Positions 12,201-24,522 of a stretch of 64,000 nucleotides of DNA are shown here, in pieces. Positions within the stretch are counted from its first letter, which is position 1; each line of letters begins with the position of its first letter. Origin of the DNA: Gaeumannomyces sp. JS-464 (lineage: Eukaryota > Ascomycota > Sordariomycetes > Magnaporthales > Magnaporthaceae); NCBI GenBank assembly GCA_002197995.1, contig NGZR01000007.1, forward strand, positions 2,314,399 to 2,378,398, given 5' to 3'. A model generated the notes under the pieces. It was not told the origin of the DNA, searched no databases, and saw only the letters and a list, made by a program, of their open reading frames with translations. Made by a program: the position numbers and the translations under genes.

Positions 12201-13819
12201 TGGACCACGTCCTCCTCCTGTTCTTCGGCAAGCAGGAACTCCTCGATGCGCTTAAGCGAGGACCAGCCGTCGGTGATCTGGCCGATAACGAGGGGCAGGA
12301 GGTTGAGCGGCATGCGCAGTCCGTTGAACAGGGCCAGGGACGAGAAGATGAGGTCGGAGCGCAAGGCATTGCCCGACAGCGAGTATGTGATAAACGACAG
12401 CATGGCGGCGAAGATGGGCAGCGACAGGCTGATGGCCAGGATGGCGTTACGCAGGGCCAACAGGACCTGGATGGCCGACACCTCCTTGGTGCGGAGGCCG
12501 TTGAGGCGCTGCAGGAAGGACTCCTCCCAGCCGAAGTACTTGACGAAACGGACCGATTGCAGGATCTCCTGGGTCAGCGAGACGCGCTGGTCCGTGATGC
12601 GGTTTATGGCGCGCCGGCGCGCAAACAAGCTGCGAACGGCGCGTGCTAGCAGGGGTGCGCCGACGACGAGCAGGCCGAAGCCGGCGAGGGCGCTGGGGCC
12701 CAGGTTCACAAGCAGCACGACGAGTGTGATGACGAGGGACACAGGGGCCGTCCACACAATATGGAACATGCCACAGGCCGTGTCGATGCGGTACGTGTCG
12801 ACGCTCATGAGGTTCATGATGCGCCCGTTGGCCCAGCCGGCGCTGTCGCTGGCGTTAGCGCCGGGCTTCCTAGATGGACCCTTGGTCTTTTTCTTTGGAT
12901 CGGGGCCGCCCTTTGTGTCGGCGGCGCCCTCGGCCTTTGCGTCGCTGCTTCCTCCCGCCTTCGCCCTGCCCGAGATGACCATGGACTTGTTGTAGATCAT
13001 GGAGATGAGCGAGGCCCTGCTCTGGCCGCCGACAAGCATGCCACGGTACACGAATTGGTGTGATGCAGAGGCTCTGGACGACCTGCAGGGCGGTGACGCC
13101 TATGACAAGGCCGAAGCCGGTGCCGAGGTTGGGCTGGGGCCGGTTGAGCTGGGCGGCTAGGTATGCGTCAGTGGCGAAGGCAATCAGAAAGCGCAGCATG
13201 AAGGGTGACATGACCTGGCAGATGGTGGAGACCATGCCACACATGCCGCCGGCCCAGAACTCCCAGAAGTAGGCCTCGTTGAGGGCCCAGAGAAGCGGCC
13301 GCTTCTCTCCCTTGGCGACGCGGCGCCGGAACGAGTCCCTGACGCGGTCGGTGGTGGGCTCGACAGCGCGGCGCGGGTTGACGGCCCAGATGTCGGTGCC
13401 CTGGAGCGGGCGGCGGTAGCCCGTGGTCATGAGCGGGCCCATCCAGGAGAAGAAGAGCATGCTGAGGAAGTTGGCGCGGTCCTCGGGACACTCGGCGCGC
13501 TCGTCGGGATGGGCGGGATGGCGCCCCAGCGCAGGGGGTTGAGCTTGCGATGCCAGGGGCGGGCGGCCCATTCCTGGCGCAGGCGGTTGACGGCGACCGA
13601 GGCGGTGGTGTGGGCGCTGGCGTCGGTGGCGGTGCTCTTGGTGTGGTGGAGGGACCCGCGCGGCGGCAGGTCCGACAACGACGACAACGACGACCGGCTG
13701 GGGCGACTGCGATCCCCGTCCGAGTTGAACAGGCCGGCCTCCTTGGCCATCGGGGCTTCTGCTGCCACCGCCTCGCCATCTTTGCCCGCGTGCGCATCAG
13801 GCGGCGGGGCGGCTGCCAT
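9215..13819 (-). CDS. ABC transporter, ABCC/MRP subfamily, Yor1-type
   Basis: A full-length two-half exporter. The N-terminus has a Ser-rich leader, then LNPLRWGAIPPIP and FFSWMGPLMTTGYRRPL, typical of yeast Yor1 (oligomycin resistance). Membrane domain 1 precedes NBD1, with Walker A GTVGSGKSS, signature ISGGQKQR and Walker B DIVLMDDPLSAVD. Membrane domain 2 precedes NBD2, with Walker A GRTGAGKSS, signature SLGQRQLM and Walker B IIVCDEATSSVD. The family exports drugs or lipids using ATP at the plasma membrane. One 80-nt intron lies at 11686-11765 (GTGAGT..CACAG), joining HEVIKA to CALEPDLKM. Three one-base breaks are visible: a missing base near 13503-13508, an extra base near 13058-13065 and an extra base near 10557-10561. 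With these corrected the coding length is 4524 nt, 1507 residues. An Ala/Pro/Glu-rich insert precedes the NBD2 signature. The substrate cannot be read from sequence. Confidence 0.93.
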
Positions 13820-15982
13820 GTCCCTAGTCGGCGTCGATGCGACCTGGCGGGTGGTTTGGTGGCTTCGGCTACCGATCCTCCCGCCGCGCTAGTTCTTCTT
13901 GGCGCGGGCTGTTACGTGCGATCTCCGGTGCCAAGAAGTGGACCTCGCCGTTGGTGTCTGCACTGATGCGACAGCCAAGGTAAAACGCCAGGTAGCCCGC
14001 TTGATGGGAGGGTGGAAGAGGGCGGCTCAAGGCGTGTTGGCAAAGGGCGGGAACAAAAATAACGAAGGGAGAGGAAAAGCACCGGCAATGACGACAACGA
14101 AAAGAAATCGAGGGAACCGGGAACCGGGGTTTGCAGTGTTTTAAGTCCGGCCGACTCGGCTAGCTTGCCCGTGGCAACCCACTGCGAGCGGTATTGGCGG
14201 CCGACAGGCGGACCCGCGCTGGCAGGGGTGGTGCGGTGATGGGCGAGACGCGCAGATGCTTCTGTATCAAAACTCGCCCGGGAAACATGAAGGCAGCGGC
14301 TCAAACTGCTAAAACGGGCGCCATTGTTTGGAGGCAGGACGAGCACAAACGGCGGGTGGAGAAGCGAGAGTGCTTGGCCTTGCGGGAACGGAAAAATGCT
14401 TGGCCTCCATCGCGGGAAAGAACGAAGGGATCCAGAGCGGCGGGCGAAACGACAGGGCCGCTGCCTGGGGCGCTGCCGGGCCAGGAAGGCGCGTCTGTGC
14501 TGGTACCTACCGTGCTGATACCTGGATGTGGAGAGCTCGTTTCCACGTTTCTTATCAGGCCCGTCCCTGTTTGTATCCATTCTGGAATTTTGGATTTGGT
14601 CCCCGTTTCCAGCCAGCATGCCCGCAAAGGACATGGGCCACCACCGCCTCGCCTAGAGACGATGAAAAGACTCGCGTCCCTTGCCGTCCTATCCCAGGCC
14701 AGGCCAGACTGGTCTGCTAGTCTCGCCGCCTCGCGTGGAGTTTAGCCGGAGAAGCCGGACGATGCGGTGGTTTGTCAGGCGGCATTCGGCTCGGCTCACC
14801 ACTATCTCCTTGGCACCGTAATCGGCTGCGTTGCGAATGCCGTTGGACTTGGGATTCCGCTGCTGCTGCCGCCGCCGCCCTGGATACGCGCGCTGTGCCG
14901 TTGTGCCATCGTCTGCAGCCGTGGCAGGGCTGATCTATCGCAAACACCAGCCTCACACGTCGCGGCCGCGGCAAAGCACAGGGTTGGTTCCCTGCCTGCC
15001 CAAAGACTAAACGTGCCGAGCGCCGTTCCCGTCGTCCAACCTTTGTGGCCGAACCCTGCCCGCCGATGCCCTGCTCGTCCGAGGTTTCTGTTTCCCGTCT
15101 CACCAAGGGTGGTGGAAACGACCCTTGGTTTGGTTCATGACCATACCTATCTTCATCCATTGCTCGTCGATTTCTTTTTGCTTTCGATTCAGCTCATTTC
15201 TGCTGCTCCACGCCTAGAGCGGCGACTGCGCGGCCCCTGCGCTAGTGTCGAAACCGCTGAGTGGTGTCTGGGGGACTCGACATGGGCAGCCGCACCACCA
15301 TTCATCCCACAATCCTCGTGTTCGCATGCTTCCATCGCGGGCGGCAACGATATTGAGATCGACCACGAATTGAGTTTTGGTTATCGCTTGGATCAGCCCA
15401 CAGCACCAGAACACGGCGGGCACTCCCTCCACTAAGCTCCATCTCCCTGAGCCGACCGTTTGTTTGAGTTTATCTTAAGCTTTTAGAATTCCCCTGCGAT
15501 TACAGCTGCACCTGATCCTCTTCCTCCTCCCCTCCATCTTCTTAGCTCCAAAAGTCAATCAGCAACCCCTTTCCCCCTTCTTTCTGTCTTGTCCTGTCGG
15601 CTTTCTTTCCTCATTTCGGCTCCCACCGCGCTCTTCTGGCCCCTCGGTGGACATTTCGGTCTCGGCGCCGCAGCCTGACCGCCTGACCGATTGATATCCA
15701 CCGACCGATGCCTTCAATGTGGAGAGAATCGCGTCACTCCCCCACTGGGGTTGGACTGTCGAGCCGACTAGGCGCGGGGTGCGGTGGCTGGTAGATGCCG
15801 TCTGTGGGGAAGCCACATGGGGAGTGCTTGGCGATATGGGGTTTGTGTGTTTTTTTCTTGTTTTCCCCACAGACATAACGGCTGCCAGTTCTCTGTATCT
15901 ACCTAGGTACCTATATAGGTAGCCACCCTTAATGGGACATTGTGCCTCGGCCGTTCCGAGAGGGAAAGGCTACGGCATCAAG
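13820..15982. other. Divergent promoter region, ABC transporter / GH92 mannosidase
   Basis: A 2.2 kb region between two divergent starts, so it should hold both promoters and leaders. A 222-codon open frame at 14767-15435 (+) has no recognisable domain and I do not call it. The last ~500 bases before the GH92 start are C/T-rich, typical of fungal leaders. Confidence 0.5.
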
Positions 15983-18486
15983 ATGGCAGTGCGCTCCATC
16001 ATAGCAGCGTCCCTGCTGCTGGCGTCGTGCCTTACCAGCCCGGCCGTGGCCCAGGCGCCGCCCAAGGACTTCACAAAGTATGTCAACCTCTTCATCGGCA
16101 CCGAGGGCCCGGACCCGGGTTCCTCCTTCGCCGGTGGCAACGTCTTCCCAGGCGCCTCGCTCCCCTGGGGCGCCGTCAAGGTTGGCATCGACACCACCCG
16201 CTGGAACGTCTCGTTCGCAGCCAACGCCGGCTACACTCCGAGCGGCAACGTCACCGCCATCACGATGCTGCACGAGAGCGGCACTGGTGGCGCCCCGACC
16301 TATGGCCTGATCCCGCAGATGCCCCTCACCTCGCTCGAGGGCGTCAACCTCCTTGACAACATCACCTACATGCAGCCGCGCGCCTCCCCCGACGTTGCCT
16401 CGGTTGGCTACTACCGCACCCATCTAAGCAACGGCGTGGTCGCCGAGATGAGCGCCAGCATGCACGCTGGAGTCATGCGCTACTCGTACCCGCCCGACGC
16501 CCCGGGCCGCTATGTCCTCGTCGACATCAGCCACTTCCTGCCCAGCATGGGCAACAAGCAGCAGTGGTACAGCAACGGCTTCCTCGAGCGTAGTGAAGAC
16601 GGCGCCTGGTACTCGGGCTATGGCATCTACCGCGCCGGCTGGTCGTGGGGTGGCGACTACCGCGTCTACTTCTGCGCAAACTTTGATACCACCCCGTCCC
16701 GCGCCCGCTTCTTCTCGGGCAAGGCCACCGACCCCTTCTGGCCCAACACGACCGACGTCAGCCCGACCTTCACCGACGCCACCACTCTGACGGCCGGGGC
16801 TCCCAACTACCAGTACGCCGACCGCATCGGGGCGCTCTTCGAGTTCCCCACCAGCTCGGGCGCCGAGGCTGTGCAGTCGCGCGTGGGCGTGTCCTGGATC
16901 TCGGCCGACAAAGCCTGCCAGTTCCTCCGTGACGAGATTCCGACCTGGGATCTGAACACGACGGTGGCCAGGGCGGTCAATAGGTGGAACTCGGAGGTGC
17001 TCGGCAAGATTGACACGGCCCAACCGTCGTTGGGCGCTGCCGATAACGAGACGGCACTGACGATGCTGTACACGGCCCTCTACCACAGCCACCTCCTGCC
17101 GTCGGACCGGACGGGAGAGAACCCGCACTGGGACTCGGGCGAGCCCTATTACGACGACTGGTACACGCTCTGGGACACGTTCCGCACCCTGCACCCGCTC
17201 GTTGCGCTCATCCTGCCCGAGCGCCAGACGCAGATGGTGCGCGCGCTCATCGACATCTGGCGCCACGAGCGCTGGATGCCCGAGGGCCGCAGCCACAACT
17301 TCAACGGGCGCGTCCAGGGCGGCTCCAACTCGGATAACGTGCTGGCCGACGCCTACGTCAAGGGCCTGGGCGTGGGCATCGCCGCGCCCGGGGCGGGCTC
17401 ATCAACTGGACCGACGGCTACGCTGCCATGAGGACCAACGCCGAGCGCCTGCCCTACAACAACTTCGACACAGACGACCCGTCCGGCAGCACCAAGGAGG
17501 GCCGGGGCGCGCTCAACGACTGGCTGGCGCACGGCTTCGTGTCGGCCAACAAGGGCCGCTGCATCTCCAAGACGGTCGAGTACTCGCTCAACGACTTTGC
17601 CCTGTCCCAGGTCGCCCGCGGCGTGGCTACGCCCCACGAGGCCGCCACGTACCTAAATCGGTCGCGCGGCTGGCAGCGCATCTGGTCCGACGAGGCCAAG
17701 GCTCTCGGGTTCAAGGGGTTCCTGGCGCCGCGCTGGCCCAACGGCAGCGTCGCGGTCCCCGAGGGCGGCGTCGGCGTCTACGACCCGCTGACGTGCGGCG
17801 CGTGCACGTGGCGGTCCATCACGTACGAGGGTACGCCCTGGGAGTACAGCTTCACGATCCCCTTTGACATGCGCGCCCTGATGGGCAAGATGGGCGGCGC
17901 CGCGTCGTTCGAGGCCCGGCTGGACAAGTCGTTCGTCCCGGGCCTGGGCAAGGAGAGCCAGGGCGCGAACGGGGCGGGCACCATGATCTTCAACCCGGGC
18001 AACGAGCCGAGCTTCATGACGCCGTTCCTGTACAACTACATCCCGGGGAAGCAGCACAAGTCGGCCAACCGGTCCCGCGCCATCGTGGACGAGTTCTACC
18101 ACGCCGGCCGCAACGGCATCCCCGGCAACGACGACGCGGGTGCCATGAGCAGCTGGCTGGTCTGGAACATGATCGGCCTGTACCCGGTCGTTACGCAGCC
18201 CGTGTACTTGATCCTGGCGCCGCGGTTCGAGGACGTGACCGTGACGCTGGGCGAGACGGGCGGCAAGCTGCGCATCGTCGCCAAGGGCCTGGCCGAGCGC
18301 GGCAATACGTTCGTGCAGAGCCTCAAGGTCAACGGCAAGCCGTGGGACCGCAGCTGGGTGAGCCACGAGGACCTGGTCGGCAAGGACGGGTCCCGGGGTG
18401 GGCTGCTCGAGTTCGAGATGGGGCGCGAGCCGGTCGCGTGGGACACGGGGGACGTCCCGCCCAGCCCGGGCTATCTGGAGCAGTGA
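15983..18486 (+). CDS. Secreted GH92 family alpha-mannosidase
   Basis: Start chosen at 15983 because MAVRSIIAASLLLASCLTSP gives a clean signal peptide cleaved near VAQA; an in-frame ATG at 15932 adds 17 residues that would spoil it. The mature N-terminus runs FTKYVNLFIGTEGPDPGSSF, followed by HESGTGG, which is typical of glycoside hydrolase family 92. The C-terminal domain carries GIPGNDDAGAMSSWLVW, the conserved Asn-Asp-Asp region holding catalytic acids, then GLYPV. GH92 enzymes are calcium-dependent exo-mannosidases, often alpha-1,2, that trim mannose from glycans; the linkage here is inferred. One base is missing in GGGCGGGCTC near 17396-17399 (natural reading GAGLINWTDGYAAM). Restoring it gives 2505 nt, 834 residues. 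No intron seen. Confidence 0.92.
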
Positions 18487-18764
18487 AGCGGGGGAAGACG
18501 ATTCCTCCGATAAGTTGCCGGCGGCTGGTCTAGCTCTGGTTGCATGTAAAGATAGACTACTTATAGACGGAAGACGAAAGTAGTGATATTCCGCTTACTT
18601 CATCCTAGTATAGCAAAATAACATAAATCCTCCACGGCACCTTCCAACACTCAACACCCGGTGATGCTAAAGCCAAACAGTCTTTGGGGAGCGCTTTATC
18701 CTTCTGGCAGTCTTGGGTCTGTCTCCCTTGGTGAGCAAGGAGCCCCTGTGGCAGGTGGCGCCCC

Positions 18765-19064
18765 CTAGCTGGCCTCGGGGACAGGGGCGTCGCGGCCGCC
18801 CAGGAGGCCCGGGTTGTCGCCATGCCTGGAGTTGAACCTTGGCTGCCGGAACGCGCGCGCGTCGAGGGAGGCGGGCTCCTCGTCGGCGGGTGCCAAGCCG
18901 CGGCCGCTCAGCCTATCGCCGGGGTTTATTACGCGGCGCCTCGTCCGGCCGGCCACCCTGCGGGCTTCGAGGGCGCCGGACGAGTCGGCTGCGTCGGGCT
19001 TTGGAAACGGGGCGGCGGACGCGAGGGCAACGAGCGCCAGTGAGAGGGTGGCCGAGAACTTCAT
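18765..19064 (-). CDS. Small secreted protein with possible Kex2 sites
   Basis: 99 residues. Start at 19064 chosen because MKFSATLSLALVALASAAP is a textbook signal peptide; the frame remains open upstream but that part is a Phe/Ser-rich translation of the A-rich leader. The mature ~80 residues contain dibasic or multibasic sites (EARR and RTRRR) suited to Kex2 processing, then a region rich in Gly, Arg, Asp and Pro. There are no cysteines in the mature part, unlike most cysteine-rich effectors. No family recognised. It is convergent with the GH92 gene across 278 bp. It could be a secreted peptide precursor, a cell-wall-associated protein or, less likely, a chance frame after a leader. Confidence 0.6.
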   Translation of the reverse strand: MKFSATLSLALVALASAAPFPKPDAADSSGALEARRVAGRTRRRVINPGDRLSGRGLAPADEEPASLDARAFRQPRFNSRHGDNPGLLGGRDAPVPEAS

Positions 19065-19945
19065 GTTGGGAAGAGAAGAACAGAAGAAAAGAAGAAAAGA
19101 GAACAAAAGGGGGGAAGGAAAAAAAAAAAAAGAAACACACACACACAAGGAAATGGGATGAACCAAGAAAATTGATAAAAGGAAAACCGGTAGTGGCTGG
19201 ATGGTGAAGGAGAGAAGATTTGGGACGATAGGTATGTTTGAGCGGCTACTTCTATAGAGGACACAGTCCTTGCTTGCGTTTCGATGTCTTTTTTCGCGGC
19301 TCGCCTTGCATGGAGTCTATTTTGGCAAAGCATATACTGCGGTTGGATCGGGGCTAGGCACGGTTCCTGGGGTTCCATGTCGTGCATGTGCGTTTCCCGC
19401 CTTCCCAGGAGGGCTAAATGGGGACAGGGAAACAGCAGATGTTTCTCGGGTTGGCGTCGATGCAATGCTGCATGTTTGGGTTGTGTGGGCCGACACAACT
19501 CGAGCTTGGACGCTGTGTGGGGGCTTGTCAATTCTGGCCGCACCCCGGACTTTTAACTCAGCAAAGTTCTGAGGTTTGTGAACCCTTGCCCTTGCCCTCC
19601 GGCTAGGAGCAGCCTCCTCGACAAACACGCGGTGCCAGCCCAGCCCGTAGGTTGGCGCACATGGGATACATACAGTGGCAGCCCGACCGTCTCGGACGAC
19701 AAGCCCATCACGCTTCTCGGCCTAGCTGAGCTTGAGCGAGCAGCAGCCCGCGCCAGAAGTCATCGTCGGCGCGGCGCACCCGCACCTCGAGCCGCAGCAG
19801 TATGCATCACCAGCAGCACCTGCAAGAAGAGCAGGTCCATCGAGTTCGAGTGGCTCTGGGGTCTCCCTCCTCCTGCCGGGCGAGCCCGGTGTCGTGCAGA
19901 ACACGTCGGTCGGGGAGGAGACGCCCGTCGAATGGGTTTGCGACG
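19065..19945. other. Intergenic region, promoter of the small secreted protein and 3' flank of the S8 gene
   Basis: A purine-rich stretch (about 19075-19145 on +) directly precedes the secreted-protein start on the minus strand and looks like its CT-rich leader. The right part adjoins the uncertain 3' end of the S8-ankyrin gene. Minus-strand frames at 19722-19997 and 19807-20061 could represent more of its C-terminus if further frame errors exist. Confidence 0.4.
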
Positions 19946-22900
19946 CTAAGGTCGCACAAGGCCGGGAAGGGACCCTGAAACGCGACGGTGGCCCCACACG
20001 GGCTCCAGCGGACGGCTACATACAGCTTCGGGGGCCTTTTCCCTAAGCGACAAGCTAGCATCCCGCGACGCGCTGCTTCCAGAAGAAACCGATGACAGCG
20101 ACAGCGATCCTAGGTGTTTAGCCAGTCGAAACCCCGATGCCGGTTCCTTTGTCCCGGTAGGCTCATCTTCTGCGGAAGTTACGCGCTGCCCCGGGCGCGC
20201 CAGTCTGTTGCACGGGTATTTGTTAGCAGGCACATCCTTTGGTCGTTAGTTATTGGGCCCTGAGTGGACGTGACTTACTTTTAGCCTCTTCATCTCCGCC
20301 TCGAGACTATCTCGAGCATCCTTGCCCAGTTCCCGCTCAGCAAGCTGCCCCTCCCCGGGAACTTTACTCTCCAGCCTCTCAATCATCTCCTCGGGCCAGA
20401 CGATCAGAGCTTTCCCGTTGCTGTCATACGACAGCGCCTCGAACACTTTCCTCATGGTCATGTGGTTCCAGAAGAGGACGTCGTCCTTATAGGCCTTTGC
20501 CGCCGCCCTCGGCGTCGACGGCGTCAGGCCTATGCCGAGAACGACGGAGCAGTACATGAGCAGCCCGCCGAGCCCCGTCGCGATGGCCGTGGCGAACGAG
20601 CTCCCGGAGTCTTGGACCGTAGCGCCGTCATTGTTCTGCACGGCAACGTTTTCGCCCGGCAGCATGAAGTAGATCTGGTCCTGCTCCAGGTGCGTCGACG
20701 GCGTGTCCATGGCCGATAGGGCGCCGATGCCGAGGCACATGTCCCGCCACCGGGCCGGGTAGCACCAGACCTTTGAGTGCCCTCCTTGGTCGCTCGCGGA
20801 GCAAAACATCACGATGCCTGCGTCGTAAGCTGATCTGACGGCCGTCTCGAGAGCAGCCGGCTTCTTTTCCTCGGACTCGGCCTCGATCGTCCAGCTCATG
20901 TTAATAATGTCGACACGGCGCTTGACTGCCCAGTCGATGGCCTGCGTGGTTGGAGGTGGTCAGAAATGGGATTTACCGCTGAGAAAACCGGGCCTGGTGC
21001 TTGAAGGGGACTTACTTTTGCCGCCGCTTTGGAATTCATCTGTTTGGTGCCGGACTGTGTGAGCTCTTCGTCTAGCCTCGCGATATGGAGCTCGGTGTTG
21101 GGGCAGATGGAGCAGATCAGCGAAGCCACCCGCGCACCGTGATCGCCGGACGGGACGTAGTGGCTCGGGGGCGTGCCACCTTTCTCCGCGTCGGAGAAAA
21201 ACAGGCCGCCTTCGATTCTTGCAAAGCCACCCCCAGCATCTCAAAGGAGGGATCCAGTCCATCATCCAGAATGGCGATCTTGATGCAGGGAGAAGATTCG
21301 TCTCTGTTATTCCGGAGGAAGGTTGCGAGGTTCTTCAGAGCCGTGATCCGGGGGTGGCCACTGCGAGGAAGGGTTAGAGGGGCTGTTAGAGGGGCTGCTA
21401 GTATGATAGACTGTACGCCGTGCGACGCCGACTCTAGGGTTTTCGCTGACCTGCTGTCTGAACTCGGTGCGCCCGCTGTCATCGCAAAGCTGTACGGGTA
21501 CCTCTGAATCTCCGACGTGACTGTAATCGGGTTGGGCTGCTCGATCATCTCGTCCTCCTCCGACGGCATGCTGGGTCTCCAGCATCAGTTTGCGCCCGGG
21601 CAGCTGACGTCAAATCATCTGCATCGCGGTTCGGACCGCCGTCGGTTTCTCGGGTAAATCTTTCTTGAGCCGCCCCCCGTCCTGCTTTCGCGGCCAAGAC
21701 GCTCCTTTCTGGCCGCCTCGATCTTGAGTTCACGAGCCTTCTTTCGAGCCTCGTCGGTTCTGTGTTTGAGATCCTTCTCGAATGTCTGCCTGTACCTTTC
21801 CAGGGTGGGGTCGTCCTCCTGGCCCTGGTAGGACGTCAGCATCCCGCCGTTCCTCTTGAAGATGTGGGCATAGGACAAACCTCGCGCAGGTACACCTGAA
21901 CATGCTGTAGCTAATTTGATCATTCCTTTGGCTTAGTCTTCAAGCCATCTGGTCAAGGGATGGCTTCCACCAACTCACATCGGGGAACTTCTCCGGATCT
22001 TCAAAGCCCCCTTTTGCAGCCCAACCCTTGAGGACAGCCTCGCTGCCGGAGCAGTGGAGCACCACTTCACGAAGGCTACTTGTCGACGCGCCAGACACGC
22101 AAGTAGTTGCCTGCCAGATCACATCACTGGACATGTCCAACTTGATCCAGTTCAGTTTCTCCACCCCGAAGCCCCGTAGGCACGCGATGATTGCAGTGTC
22201 CGTGTGGCAAGGGGTCACGTCGTCGAACACGGTGACGCTCAAAATCTTCCTGACATTTTGTTTCCGCAGCCACTCGAAGATGTGGACCAGATCGGTGCGG
22301 CCTCTGAGGTTTGCCGGCCTGCAGGTGGTAGGTGCGACTGTTTAGCCATCGACGGCATGCACTGCGGTCATGTCAGGTAGCGCGGGAGGGCGGGAATAGT
22401 TGGCTGTTTTAACGTACAACCTGGGCTTTGGGCGCGTCGACTGCGCGGCTCCTGGCTTGTCGACGTTGAACGTCAACCTCGGCAAGACGACGTGGTGCAG
22501 TGTTGCTTCGAATCGGTTGTATGCCTCCAAGCCCTTGAGAAACTTCTCCGAGATCACATCGCGTGAAGTCAGATTAAATCCGATGTCGAGCTCTAAGACG
22601 TTTTAGCACTCTGTCAGCCGCTGGGATCAAGAACCACTCGTGGTGTCACTGGAGGGATCTCAGTTTGATTACCTTGCCCGGCTGGTACAGGCAGTTATCA
22701 CCGTTTCTCTCTTGAGCGTGCGGATGCAATTGTTTCGCAGACACTCAGCGACGGGATCCCCAATGACGACTGCGCGGAACGCGGCCGAAGCCGCCTCAGC
22801 TCGGCTCGCAGACGATATGCCCGTCGACGATAGCTTGAAGTTCTTTATGATATGACGTGCTTCCTGGTTGGCTTGCTGCTTCATTTTCTCGCGCTGCGTC

Positions 22901-24124
22901 TCTGTTATCATCGTGTTGCTTCCGTTATGAGCCGCGAAGCCATTCGGCTGTGATCTCTGGGCCCTTCTCGTGGGCCCGACCGGCTTGGCCTTCTGCAGCG
23001 ACTCTCGAATGGTCTCGATCACGAGCTGGAGCGCATTTTCCAGCCCCTTCTCGCGCTCTCCGGACTCGTCTTCGATGGGCTCGGGATCGGATGGCGGGCT
23101 ACGCGCTATGCGGTCTGCCTCCACGAACAGCAGTACGGCCCTGTGCACCGAATGACTCTCTTCCAGCACCCAGAGTCTTTCCTGGTATGGAGTCCGGCCA
23201 GCTGTGTTTTTGAGCTCGAGGGCCTCCCAAGACTTCTTCACTAGTGAGTCGACAAACTCAATGTATTGGTCTGGCTTGTCGGCCTCGTGGATGCGTGCGA
23301 TACGCTTGATAAGGCGGGAAACGCTGCCGACTTTGGCCTTGGTTGCGACTAGGTGAAGAGGCGTGTTCCCGTTGTCCCAGTCCTGAATGCAGAATGGGCT
23401 CCAGTACCGTTCTTGGCGATCCTGGGTCATGTAGAGTTCCATCTGCTCGAATATCATCATGGTATAAGTCGAGCCTTCCTGAATGGCGTAGTGCAAACAC
23501 GTCCGTCCCTTGCCGGGCTTCCCGTTCTCGAGCCTCTGCCTCAGGGGCATGCAGAGCACTTCGCCAAGTCTCTTCGGTGGCTTTTCCATCGTTTCCACCA
23601 TGACTTCCACGAAGTTAGGATTGCTGGTGAGTGGATCGAGGGCCATATGCAGAGCCGTCTTGCCTCCAAATTCGTCGACAAGGAGGTGGTCAAATGGACG
23701 GGCGGGGTGTTCGAATTCTTGTCGGCTGGGCCTCCGACTGGTCGCCGGCGTCGAAGAGCCACTCGAGAACTGCCTGTAGAGTCACCAGGTCCCATTTACG
23801 GGTCGCAGTGACAAGGTGGTGAAGGATATTTCCCTTGCCTTGCCTTGCCACTCCCTTGCTCCCCGCATCCGTCGCCTCCAGGAAAGCTTCCCTATACCTG
23901 GGGTTGTCCAGGATATCGTTGTCCTTGCCACCAGAAATTACGATATCTCTAAGGTGGTTACAAATCTCGGAGGGATCAATGACCCGAGGCGACGAGGCGT
24001 CTCTGGTCTCCTCCGGTTTCGTTTCATCGTCACTTTGATCTTGGTTGAACCTGACATTGCGGGTCTTGCGATTCCTTGGGCGAATGGCAAGCCCTCCCGT
24101 TGCCTTAAGATCTCGCTCGGACAT
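19946..24124 (-). CDS. Intracellular ankyrin-repeat plus subtilisin-like (S8) serine protease
   Basis: Model of seven exons, about 1224 residues; no signal peptide, so probably cytosolic. Start MSERDLKATGG at 24124. Residues ~60-300 hold ankyrin-like units (GKTALHMAL, GRTCLHYAI, GNTPLHLVA); ~500-660 is an unassigned domain; ~680-740 is charged helix. The peptidase domain has Asp in KIAILDDGLD (~824), His in SGDHGARVASLI (~866) and Ser in SGSSFATAIATG (~1022). The usual oxyanion Asn is replaced by Asp in CSASDQGGH. Introns: 22611-22672, 22319-22420, 21896-21978, 21361-21501, 20942-21015 and a short 20237-20278. One-base breaks: extra near 23727-23733, extra near 22592-22594, missing near 21871-21880, extra in the C6 run 21673-21678, missing near 21571-21575, missing near 21216-21221. 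The corrected sum is 3675 nt. If the last intron is not used the protein ends at 20246. Similar ankyrin-S8 proteins occur in Pezizomycotina; substrate unknown. Confidence 0.8.
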
Positions 24125-24522
24125 GATCTTCAAATCGTGACGGAGACGGAAGAAACATGTATCCAAGGAGAAAAGGTGCGATGATTGAGAGAACCTAGCC
24201 CTGTTGAACGGCGTTTTGGCGTTCTTGAAAGTAACTAGAAATAGCCCAAGGTGGCAGCGGGTGGCAATCGGAGGAGAAAGTGCGGCGGAAGGTGTGGGTG
24301 CGGGATGCGAAAGGTGTTGAACAACTGAGGGGAGGGAGGGTAGGCCAACGAGTCCCATGTTCAGCGACTAGCGACTAGGCATACGGGAAGATCAAGGACC
24401 ATTTAACGCAGAGAACTCAGTCGGCGGGAGGTGTGGGTGGGGTAGTCAGCAGCCGAGGGCGTGCAGCGTCTGCTGTTATAAAGGGGGAGGGCCAGTCCCA
24501 AGCGTTGCCTTAGTAGACGAGG
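24125..24522. promoter_or_regulatory. 398-bp bidirectional promoter, S8-ankyrin gene / orphan gene
   Basis: The two start codons face away from each other 398 bp apart, so the leaders and promoters of both genes must share this interval. A TATA-like element sits at 24477-24482 on the orphan side. Confidence 0.6.
24477..24482 (+). promoter_or_regulatory. TATA-box-like element upstream of the orphan gene
   Basis: TATAAA followed by a G-rich stretch, 41 bp before the ATG at 24523. Position fits a core promoter with a very short leader; not proven. Confidence 0.4.

Noticed and set aside
14767..15435. 222-codon plus-strand frame between the ABC and GH92 genes
   Set aside because: No domain and C/T-rich leader-like DNA; more likely promoter and 5' UTR of GH92.
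16424..17296. 290-codon minus-strand open frame antisense to GH92
   Set aside because: Shadow of a strongly biased coding region; the plus-strand frame carries all conserved GH92 motifs.
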